A stretch of DNA of 64,000 bases from Congeria kusceri (taxonomy: Eukaryota > Mollusca > Bivalvia > Myida > Dreissenidae): positions 43,989,843 to 44,053,842 of the forward strand of contig CM051038.1 in the NCBI GenBank assembly GCA_027627225.1. The letters run 5' to 3'. Position 1 is the stretch's first letter. Each line of letters begins with the position of its first letter. Below, piece by piece: positions 57,601 through 64,000 of this stretch. Both the position numbers and the translations under genes were made by a program. Under the pieces are notes generated by a model. That model ran no database searches and was not told the origin of the DNA. It worked only from the letters and a program-made list of their open reading frames with translations.

Positions 57601-60245
57601 CACAACCCAGGCGTCACATGTTTTATATAGACTTAAATAGCAAAATTACTTCAAAATTATTCTCCTCTGAAACCGCAAGGCCTAGAGGTTTCATAGTTGG
57701 TATTTAACATCCTATAGTGGTCCTCTACAAATATTGTTCAAATGATGCCCCCTGGGGTCAAAACTGGCCACGCCCCGGGGGTCATATGATTTATATAGAC
57801 TTAAATAGCAAAATGACTTTAAAAATCTTCTCCTCAGAAACAGCAAGGCCCAGAGGTTTCTTATTTGGTACGTAACAGCGTATAGTGGTCCTCTACAAAT
57901 ATTGTTCAAATTATGCCCCTGGCGTCAAAACTGGTCACGCCCCGGGGGTCACATGGTTTATATAAACTAAAATAGCAATATGTCTTTAAAAGTCTTCTAT
58001 AAAACCGCAAGACCCAAAGGTTTTTTATTTGGTATGTAACAACCTATAGTGGTCCTCTACAAAAATTGTTCAAATTAAGCCCCATTGGTCAAAACTGACC
58101 ACACCCCAGGGATCACATGGTTTATGTAGACTTAAATAGCAAAATGACTTTAAAATTATTCTCCTCTGAAACCGCAAGTCCTAGAGGTTTCATATTTGGT
58201 ATGTAATATTGTATAGTGGTCCTCTAGAAATATTGTTAAAATTATGCCCCTGAAGTCAAAACTGGTCACGCCCGGGGGGTCACATGGTTTATATAGACTT
58301 AAATAACAAAATGAATTTAACAATCTTCTCCTCTGAATCTCTCCAAAGATTGTTCAAATTATGCCCCTGGGGTCAAATCTGGCCACACCCTGAGAGGTCA
58401 CGTGGTTTATATAGACTTAAATAGCAAAATGACTTTAAAAATCTTTACCTGAAACCGCAAGGCCCAGAGGTTTGTTCAAGATTGTTTAACTTATGACCCT
58501 GGAATAAAAATAAGCCACGCCTTGGGGATGCAAATTCCAATTGGGTTACAAGAACTCAGGTGAGCATCCTAGGGCCCTCAGGGCCCTCTTGTTATCGATT
58601 GCACCGGGATTCTCTCCCATACGGCCATGATTGCCCCAAGAAGACTTGGTAGTTGGTTACGGGGGATAATGCGAGATACGGGAGATATCCGGGTATTTTA
58701 ATGCCAAGTGTGCAGCACCTAATACACTGCAATTTGGTTTAACTTTCCATGCTAAAGATGAGTTAGTAGATGAGGGTGTGGCGGTGGCCCGAACCTGCGA
58801 TCCCGGGATTGTGAAGCCAGTGCGTTACCACTAGACCACGGATCCGCCACCTTAGCATAAGAGTCCTTATAGATACGGGCTCAGCACCAGCTAACACAAT
58901 TATTGAATGCACATACAGTACCCCAGTCTCAACTGCATAAGATTTTAATTCAAGAAAATAAAGCATGTTGTTCACTAAGTGTTATATTATCAAATTTGTG
59001 CTGCTGATAATAAAACGTGCTTTCTTAATTAACTAAGTGTGTTAATATAACTACGTTTTGAATTAGAGCCAAAAGTTACTGTGTTAAGTAAAAAAAACTT
59101 ACATCTAAAGGGTATACATTTTATTTGCGATAAAATATACACTAATATATTGCTCCATACACAACAGCACTGTGTTTAGACAGACACACGAGACCTCAAT
59201 ATATTCAATAGAAGAGGTCTTTGCAACGAACATTTCATCTGCACTTGCCTAAGTAACATTAACATAACAATAACATCCGAAACATCTAACACCGATATGT
59301 AAATTATTTGAATTTAATCTAGTCTTGCGAAAAACATCAATCTTAATTATAATAATATATTTACAAAATCATTCAACCATACATTGACTTAGATGTGCTT
59401 ACGATCAAAAAATATATCGGCCGCTGACATACATAAATAATCAATTGTAATGATAATAATACAGTTTTAAACTCATTTAACCATGCATTGACTTATTATA
59501 TGTGTTTACGGCCATCAATTATATCTGCCACTGATACAAAAAAAACACAACCAAACAAAACGCGTGTCTTGGGAAAACCGGGCTTAATGCACGTGCGTAA
59601 AGTGTCGTCCCGGAATAGTCTGTGCAGTCCGCACTGGCTAATCCGGGACGACAGTTTCCGCTTTTATGGTATTTTCTGTTTCAATGAAGTCTCTTCTAAA
59701 CATTAATCCACTATAGGCGGAAAATGTCTTCCTGGATTAGCCTGTGCAGTCCGCACAGGTTGATCCGGGACGAAACTTTCCGCTTTTATGGTGTTTTCTG
59801 TTTCAAGGAGACCTCTTCTAAACGTAAATCCACTGTAGGCGGAAAATGTCTTCCTGGATAAGCCTGAGCGGAGTGCACAGGCTGATCCGGGACGACACTT
59901 TACGCACATGCATTCAGCCCCTTTTCCCCCGGCACGCCTCAGTTATATGTTACTTGCCCGAGTACCCACCTGTAGAGCGCACACGACCGTCACGTGCAGC
60001 GGGGGCGAGTCGTTGACGCCGTATATCAGGTACCTCTCCTTGAGGCTTTCCACAGTGACATCTAGCAGTACTTCCGGCTTTTCGTCTGCATCCGCCTTTC
60101 TCGTGTGCTCATTGTCGTCTGCGTTTGGTTTCAGTTCAATGTCAATGCCTTGTACAGTGTTATCCGTACTGCAGACGTCTGCCAGGTCTATTTCTCGTTC
60201 ACTACCGCGTTCATTATTTATAACTACGCCGTTGACGTTTGCCAT
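45452..60245 (-). CDS. SLC23-family nucleobase/ascorbate transporter (12 coding exons)
   Basis: Twelve exons on the minus strand join in consistent phase to 1,941 nt, 646 residues, within the size range of animal SLC23 proteins. The protein is a multi-pass membrane permease for ascorbate or nucleobases, coupled to sodium or proton in known members. Family landmarks are FGIRLPLFQG (exons 2-3), LLRFVGPLTIVP (exon 5), YLAKYNMPVPVW (exon 6), SVLDSIGDYYACARVC and the NAT signature NIGAIGVTKVASR (exons 8-9), LGGAIVIMFGIFFGVVIS (exon 9) and VLDNTVPGTPEERGIAAW (exons 11-12). The N-terminus (about 75 residues) and C-terminus are hydrophilic and likely cytosolic. The NAT signature has Gly where the family usually has Gln, Glu or Pro, so the substrate cannot be inferred. 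Promoter and 5' UTR were not located. Confidence 0.9.
45928..46197 (+). repeat. 33-bp minisatellite, eight apparently identical copies
   Basis: The unit AAGATCTCCTATCAAAGTGC plus TGCTCACAAGGAA is repeated eight times without visible change inside the last SLC23 intron. Because 33 is a multiple of three, all frames stay open; these are not genes. Confidence 0.95.
46527..46622 (-). CDS. SLC23 exon 11 (residues 545-576)
   Basis: The acceptor is ATTTCAG/GT and the donor is CCAG/GTGAGT, phase 1-1, 96 nt. It reads VMSMLLGNPNLVGTIIAFVL, then DNTVP. Confidence 0.88.
47245..47353 (-). CDS. SLC23 exon 10 (residues 509-544)
   Basis: The acceptor is TTGTAG/GT and the donor is ACAG/GTAGAC, phase 0 to 1. 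It reads MSSPRNIAILGLSVFIGLCV, then PTWAQKAKNPVQT. Confidence 0.88.
47412..47672. mobile_element. TGAGGCGTGTCG MITE, two-hairpin copy (SLC23 intron)
   Basis: 261 bp with both termini, two hairpins and the TTTATGCTTAGAAGAGACTT spacer. Confidence 0.92.
48215..48379 (-). CDS. SLC23 exon 9 (residues 454-508)
   Basis: The acceptor is ATTCAG/GT and the donor is GAG/GTACGA, phase 0-0, 55 codons. It reads VASRHVFICTG, IYILFGIFGKFSALFISIPY and VLGGAIVIMFGIFFGVVISN. Confidence 0.92.
48397..48659. mobile_element. TGAGGCGTGTCG MITE, two-hairpin copy (SLC23 intron)
   Basis: 263 bp. It starts 18 bp upstream of the exon 9 acceptor side. The first hairpin is a perfect palindrome around GCCTGTGCAGTCCGCACAGG. 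Confidence 0.92.
48911..49248. mobile_element. MITE-like element, ATAAACAACGAT family, copy 2
   Basis: AAGAAATAATTTTCGATTTATCG, then TTGTTTATCGGCCAATAAACAAC, then the inverted AACTTATTTCGATTCTTA. It matches 28426-28745 in order and orientation. Confidence 0.65.
49424..49677 (-). CDS. SLC23 exon 8 (residues 369-453), NAT signature
   Basis: The acceptor is ACTGTAG/GC and the donor is AAG/GTGCGC, phase 1 to 0. It reads QFGAFSFNSAAFLSC, SVLDSIGDYYACARVC, AVNRGIMIEGLSSM and STYGGNIGAIGVTK. The N-x-G-x4-T-K core is present; the preceding residue is Gly. Confidence 0.92.
49827..50104. mobile_element. TGAGGCGTGTCG MITE, two-hairpin copy, diverged ends
   Basis: The left end is degenerate (ACGAGGAGTGTCGTGGGAAA). 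The right end has a C-rich insertion (CCCCCCACCCCACCCACC) before ACGCCTCA. The interior has both hairpin blocks. Confidence 0.85.
50132..50288 (-). CDS. SLC23 exon 7 (residues 317-368), atypical donor
   Basis: The acceptor is GCCACAG/AT. It reads ILISIILNWLLCGALTYAGV, then the loop to NPWFTFPYP. The frame requires splicing at CCAG/GCACGT, a GC rather than GT donor; no GT at this point keeps phase 1 with exon 8. Confidence 0.82.
50500..50620 (-). CDS. SLC23 exon 6 (residues 276-316)
   Basis: The acceptor is TTTGCAG/GA and the donor is CGCG/GTAAGT, phase 2 to 0. It reads TIVVAMVLFLYLAKYNMPVP, then LGFRIIRYPLHQVFA. Confidence 0.9.
51035..51216 (-). CDS. SLC23 exon 5 (residues 216-275)
   Basis: The acceptor is TATCCAG/AT and the donor is TTCTC/GTATGT, phase 0 to 2. 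It reads IQGSLLVAGFIHALLGFSGL, LLRFVGPLTIVPTLILIF and VEANWGIAF, all family-typical. The GTATGT donor was chosen because it restores frame with exon 6. Confidence 0.9.
51309..51668 (+). repeat. low-complexity CAT/ATC/TCC/TTC tract in SLC23 intron 4
   Basis: About 360 bp of pyrimidine-rich and ATC/CAT trinucleotides. The His/Pro or Ile/Met/Arg frames through it are artefacts. Confidence 0.92.
51698..51807 (-). CDS. SLC23 exon 4 (residues 179-215)
   Basis: The acceptor is CTTTCAG/GA and the donor is AATG/GTAAGA, phase 1 to 0. It encodes a variable extracellular loop (TNSLVGANSSAF) and IAMDRILNNVRM, which leads into the next membrane segment. Confidence 0.82.
52240..52340 (-). CDS. SLC23 exon 3 (residues 145-178)
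   Basis: The acceptor is CTCTGCAG/AC and the donor is CCAG/GTCAGT, phase 2 to 1. It reads LPLFQGAASEYVVPLLLVAS, then a polar loop with NAS (possible N-glycosylation). Confidence 0.88.
52733..52805 (+). repeat. 39-bp-offset duplication of the SLC23 exon 2 donor region
   Basis: TTACACATTACCGTATCCCA plus AAGAGGTTCATGCA occurs at 52733 and 52772. The exon-proximal copy holds the used donor; the other is a decoy donor within the intron. Confidence 0.88.
52783..52940 (-). CDS. SLC23 exon 2 (residues 93-145)
   Basis: The acceptor is CTCTGCAG/CA and the donor is ATACG/GTAATG, phase 0 to 2. It encodes QALLSLSSQLIVSLLVAEAV and LSSTLFMSGLTTV (membrane segments), then NLFGIR. A second copy of the donor region lies 39 bp downstream. 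Confidence 0.88.
52957..53194. mobile_element. TGAGGCGTGTCG MITE, diverged copy (SLC23 intron 1)
   Basis: The termini are degenerate (AAGAGACTTGTCGTGGGAAA, CACGACACGACTCA). The left hairpin is present and the right one is collapsed. It starts 17 bp upstream of exon 2. Confidence 0.82.
53195..56395 (+). other. SLC23 intron 1, no further gene recognised
   Basis: AT-rich intronic sequence. Only weak short inverted repeats are seen (for example AATGTCTTGCGGGT...ACCCACAAGGCATT at 54492-54526). No domain, RNA gene or intact transposon. Confidence 0.5.
56395..58592 (+). repeat. molluscan repeat element with about eleven internal 165-bp units
   Basis: The head is TTAGCTTACCTGAGCACAAAG and GAGCTTTTGTGATCGCC. 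The tail is AACTCAGGTGAGCATCC and AGGGCCCTCAGGGCCCTCTTG. The ends share the inverted motif CTYACCTGAG. Between them a unit of about 165 bp (CCCAGAGGTTTCATATTTGG, TAACATCCTATAGTGGTCC, ACGCCCCGGGGGTCACATGG) recurs near 56704, 56868, 57021, 57187, 57354, 57522, 57689, 57855, 58020 and 58188. No protein. The whole lies in SLC23 intron 1. Confidence 0.8.
58600..58856 (-). mobile_element. tRNA-derived SINE (SLC23 intron 1)
   Basis: On the minus strand, a 73-nt tRNA-like head at 58778-58850 has 7-bp complementary ends (GTGGCGG / CCGCCAC), an A box (GTGGTCTAGTGGTAACGC) and a B box (GGTTCGGGCC). The T and anticodon stems do not pair, so it is not a working tRNA. A unique body continues to about 58600. 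Confidence 0.65.
59561..59941. mobile_element. TGAGGCGTGTCG MITE, three-hairpin copy
   Basis: 381 bp with degraded left and right termini and three GATTAGCCTGTGCAG-type hairpin blocks separated by two ACAGAAAATACC-type spacers. It lies about 30 bp from the donor of SLC23 exon 1. Confidence 0.88.
59970..60245 (-). CDS. SLC23 exon 1 (residues 1-92)
   Basis: ATG at 60245. It encodes a long acidic, Asn/Asp-rich cytosolic N-terminus, then KERYLIYGVNDSPPLHVTVV, the usual lead into the first membrane segment. The donor is CTACAG/GTGGGT, phase 0. The following intron of about 7 kb holds the 56-59 kb repeats. Confidence 0.88.
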
Positions 60246-60783
60246 AATTACAATGCAAGCAGAAAGTTTGTTTAGTTATGAAGTTAGATAATTACATTTG
60301 ATGATAAATAGCGCTTGGCAAAAGTAATAACTTAGCTTATAAATGTCAACAAACGCTTGTGTAAGATGATTCTTATTTAAGCATGCGATTAATTAATTAT
60401 CATTTAGATCTACACCGTATATAAAATAAAACAACTACCGTGCCTATCAAATTTGTTACACTCTACATCTTCAGTAGCTAATTGCCTTTGAAGACAGTAA
60501 GCTTGTAACCTAAGGGTGAAATTGATGTCCTGATTAATTCTGACTGTGGCATGTTCTTGTTTTGACGGCCGGACCAGGATTACGTCGTGTGCGTGAATAA
60601 TTCGACCCCACTTTTATGTAAAATAACACCGTTATTATAATTTATCATGTCCAGAACAGAGCATGTTTAAAAGCATTGTTCCCACTTGTATGTGTATATA
60701 ATGATTAATTAACGTCATACTATTCAGCGTGTTTGATCTCAATGACATGAAATGAAAATATATTAACGTGAAGAATATATATA

Positions 60784-61009
60784 TGAGGCGTGGCGTAGGC
60801 AAATCGGGTTTAATGCATGTGCGTAAAGTGTCGTCCCGTTTAAGCCTGCGCAGTCCGCTAAACCGGGACGGCACTTTCCGGATTTATGGTACTTTCAGTT
60901 CAAGGAAGTTTCTAATAAACATAAATCCACTGTGTGGACTGCAGAGGCTTATCCGGGACGACACTTAACGCACATGCATTAAGCCCGGTTTTTCCCACGA
61001 CACGCCTAA
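60784..61009. mobile_element. TGAGGCGTGTCG MITE upstream of SLC23
   Basis: 226 bp with both termini, one full hairpin and one partly lost. It lies about 0.54 kb upstream of the transporter start codon. Bases 60246-60783 between them show no recognised promoter motif. Confidence 0.85.
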
Positions 61010-61189
61010 TATATAATTTAAGGAGGATCTTAATCCCATATACAATGTATACGAACGTACGTCACACGCACATGTTATCTGTAATGTGAATGATGTTTCA
61101 TGCAAGATTTATCTGGAGCCCTCAGCTGATTATCTAGTGCTGCAAGTATGAGTTGATTTTTTTATACCCCAGTCACTGTGTCACATTTT

Positions 61190-61440
61190 CGTCGTCTCGT
61201 TTAGCTACGTTGCGCAACGTGCCATGTACGTAGTTCAACGAAGCCGAAACGCGCCTCTGTAAACGTGGCACAAGTTGGCAGGTACGTAGTTCAACGTAAA
61301 CGACAAATCTGAATTTTGAACATGTTCACAATACTGCTACGTTACACCACAACGTACTTGTACGTAGTGATACATATTGCACAACGTAGAACAACGTGGC
61401 CTGTACATAGCACAACGTGAACATAACGAGATAGTCATTA
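61190..61440 (+). repeat. degenerate ACGT-rich repeat
   Basis: GTACGTAGTTCAACG (61228, 61271), CTACGTTGCGCAACGTG, CAACGTACTTGTACGTAG and CACAACGTAGAACAACGTGG recur. It is CpG-rich against an AT-rich background. A GATCG/ATCGTG-rich stretch follows to about 61750. Confidence 0.5.
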
Positions 61441-62499
61441 ATAGTCAGTCGGGTTGTATTTATATTATTCGGTTCCAGTCGTAGCTCAAATCGTGATCTC
61501 CATCTATAATGATTGTGAAAGACATCGCGACCACAGTCGTATCCTTATTAACGTAGCGCATTGATTCGTGATACGCGTATCGTAACTTATCTGTACGTAC
61601 TAGAACGTCCTAATTCGGGGAACTCGATCTTGATGATCGTGTCAGATCGAGACCGAATCGTGGACTTGATCGAAACAATCCCAACTGAACGTATGTAATC
61701 GTATCTAAACTGGAGATCAGATCGTGACTCCTTTAATTTACAAATCGTTGCCAGATCGCAACAGAGCGCAAAAAAAAAACATCGTACCAAAGCGTATGGA
61801 CGCGCATCACATTTTATCCATGCAGTCATGTGCAAATTTATCTAGCGTTTTGTCCTATCATTCAGTCGGAAGCCAGATGTTAAACTGTACAATAATTAAC
61901 ACAAATGAGCATTTCGAAAGGTTTGTAAAGCAAGTGTTAAACTGGAAAAAATTACATGAACGAGACAATTTCACAGTTTGGGGTTCCAAAAGAACATTTT
62001 TTATAAAAAAAGGAATTTGAAGAATGTATCGAACCGTTTGTTTGCTATGCTGTTTTGGTTGCATAACACAATTATTATGATATTTATTATGACTTTTTGA
62101 GTTAACAATTGCTAGGTTTTGTTTACCAGACTGCTGTTTTTCTAAAAATATAACAGATATTTGTCAAAAGTTTAACTTTACCCAAGCAATGTGCTTTTCT
62201 TATCTTATATGAATGAAAAAACATTCAACATGAAAAAGTCAGTTTTATAAATTATTTCTCACAGCCAAAAAGCTTTGAAACTGCACCTTTGAACAATGGC
62301 TAATTGTGAGTTAAAGAAGTAGTGGCTGAGGCGCTATCATTCAAAAACAAGACATAGTTCGTGATATATTATATTTCAAACTATTTGTGAATAAACAGAC
62401 ACAACACAAAACATATGTCAGCGAAATTGGCACTAAGTCGGCATCATTTGCCTTATTAGTTCACAACGCAATCATATGAGTATTCTTCACAATTGTTGA

Positions 62500-62975
62500 T
62501 GACATATGGACGTTGTTTCTACACACAAGGGGCAATTAATACGGTCTTTCTGGTCCGACCTTGCTAAAGTTTGACTTCATCTGAGATCGTATGACCATAG
62601 ACAAACTGTGCAAGTTTGGTGAAGATTGGATGAAAAATGAAGTCTCTATCCTGAATAAAGTCCATACTTTATTCACAAACAAGGGCAATAAATCCGATGT
62701 TTATATCCTGAACTAGCCAAGTTTATCTTCTGCTGAGATCGTATGGTCATACACAAACAGTGCAAGTTTGGTCAAGATTGGATGGAAAATAAAGAATATA
62801 TCTTGGAAAAAGGCTTTTTGCATCTCTGCATTAAAAAAGGTGCTATAACACTAGTGTTACTGGCGCGATCTTGCCCAATATCAATCCCGTCCGCGATTTT
62901 AGTCGCATGAGAGGTCCCTATACATGTACCAATAGTCACCGAGCGCTTTGTGTTCAGGTGATCTAAAAATTAGAA
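62500..62975 (+). repeat. molluscan repeat, two diverged units of about 150 bp and 3' end
   Basis: GAGATCGTATGACCATAGAC / GAGATCGTATGGTCATACAC and GTGCAAGTTTGGTSAAGATTGG occur twice, about 150 bp apart. It ends GAGCGCTTTGTGTTCAGGTG, the inverse of the head motif of the 56.4-kb element. From 62976 to the end no gene is recognised. Confidence 0.6.
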
Positions 62976-64000
62976 AGAAAAAAATCTCCTCTTGATTGAA
63001 TGTTTGTATATTTAACAATATACGTTGTACGTTAATATGACATCTAAATTAGGTCTTGATGAATGTCATACGTAGCCATCAAAGAACGAGTTCCCTAGCA
63101 ACATGCCAATTTACTATTTGATGTAAGCTTTTCTGACGGTACAGTGTCTTCAGAGACTCGTGTTTAGCCATTATAAGTTCACGACCGTGCGGGTGATATA
63201 TTGCATATAGTAACTGACAGTGGTTGATTTTAAACAGCTGCTGTGGCCCAAGGGTATATTTGGAAAAAAAAACAATCAACTCCTCTTCCTAATAACTTCC
63301 TAATAATAGGAAGTAAATGGACTGCCAAAACTGTTTTACGATTAAAGACATCAGAAAGCAATAAGTGAATAATACATGGAATAAATAAGTAAATGATATT
63401 CGTTTTGTCTGATGATTGGTATTATCTGATTGCACTTTCTGTGTTGCATTTAGTGAGTTTGTTCTGGTCAAATATGGACAAACATTCCTTAGCATTTGCC
63501 GGTATTCGTTTCCGATTGAACAAACGTGCAGAATACCTTCAGAAATGTGAAATGAAAAGTAAGAACGCCTCCTCTCAATTTTACAAACGCCTAAGACAAT
63601 GGAATTGGTTATGCATATTTAATAAAAGTTGTAGCTTCTTGGAACGACCGGACCAAGTTATGCATGCCTTCGTTTCAGTACCACGACTAACCAGTACCAC
63701 AGCTTGCCTGACAATTACACATGGAAAGGTTTATAGCCCTGATAAAACTACTAAGGTTGTTGAGTAATTAGGTTACACTGTTGGACATTCCTGATGGTTG
63801 AGAAAATGAAGTTTATCTTGAAACGCTGATAGCCATTTCCATTTATGAATCAGTAATACTCCCCTCAGAAGCTGTTGTTTGAGAACCTTTATCAATTCAC
63901 TGATTTCACCATTGCTGGTGTTATTCTTTTGTATGCTAGAATCACATGTAAAGCATACAGTAACCAAGTACTATATGACTCCTTGTTTTGGCATTTTTGT

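Noticed and set aside
58778..58850. Possible tRNA gene with a perfect 7-bp acceptor stem
   Set aside because: The T and anticodon stems do not pair, and a SINE-like body follows, so it is called a SINE head.
61724..62020. 98-codon frame on the plus strand
   Set aside because: No domain or signal; composition like the AT-rich flank.
63393..63767. 124-codon frame on the plus strand
   Set aside because: No recognisable domain, no conserved neighbour, and the expected length range for chance frames in this much sequence.

Overview
The window looks like nuclear DNA of a bivalve mollusc. It is AT-rich, its genes have many small exons with GT-AG introns, and it is crowded with transposable elements. 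A palindromic MITE-like family beginning TGAGGCGTGTCGTGGGAAA recurs about ten times and, from memory, is typical of dreissenid mussels. That species-level guess is inference. No prokaryotic operon, CRISPR array, rRNA or functional tRNA was seen.

Layout. 1-3.0 kb: the 3' part of an internally deleted Ty3/Gypsy-like LTR retrotransposon with a clear 3' LTR. 3.0-7.4 kb: tandem repeats and a small inverted-repeat element. 7.4-13.3 kb: a nearly intact LINE on the minus strand (LINE-1) facing away from a decayed LINE fragment on the plus strand (LINE-4). 13.5-30.2 kb (+): a host gene assembled here from 14 exons. It encodes signal peptide, WSC-like domain, seven EGF-like modules, two thrombospondin type 1 repeats, an LDL-receptor class A module and a C-terminal GPI-type hydrophobic tail. 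Several lesions mean it may be decaying or contain assembly errors. Its introns hold a 1.6-kb foldback element, MITEs, mini- and microsatellites and a relic EGF exon. 31.5-43.3 kb: a hAT-like element, then two LINEs (LINE-2 plus, LINE-3 minus) meeting tail to tail at (TCTG)n tails, then an inverted fragment of the same hAT-like element. 45.5-60.2 kb (-): a complete 12-exon SLC23-family (nucleobase/ascorbate transporter) gene. The exons join in consistent phase to 646 codons plus stop. Its introns hold MITEs, a perfect 33-bp minisatellite, a 2-kb molluscan repeat and a SINE; another SINE lies just past the stop codon. 60.2-64 kb: upstream flank with repeats and no gene recognised.

The most notable observation is in the LINEs. 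In three divergent copies, ORF1 and ORF2 lie in the same reading frame and are separated by one TAG codon in the context GCG-TAG-GNG. No in-frame ATG precedes the endonuclease domain. This suggests that the endonuclease-reverse transcriptase is made by stop-codon readthrough or another non-AUG mechanism.
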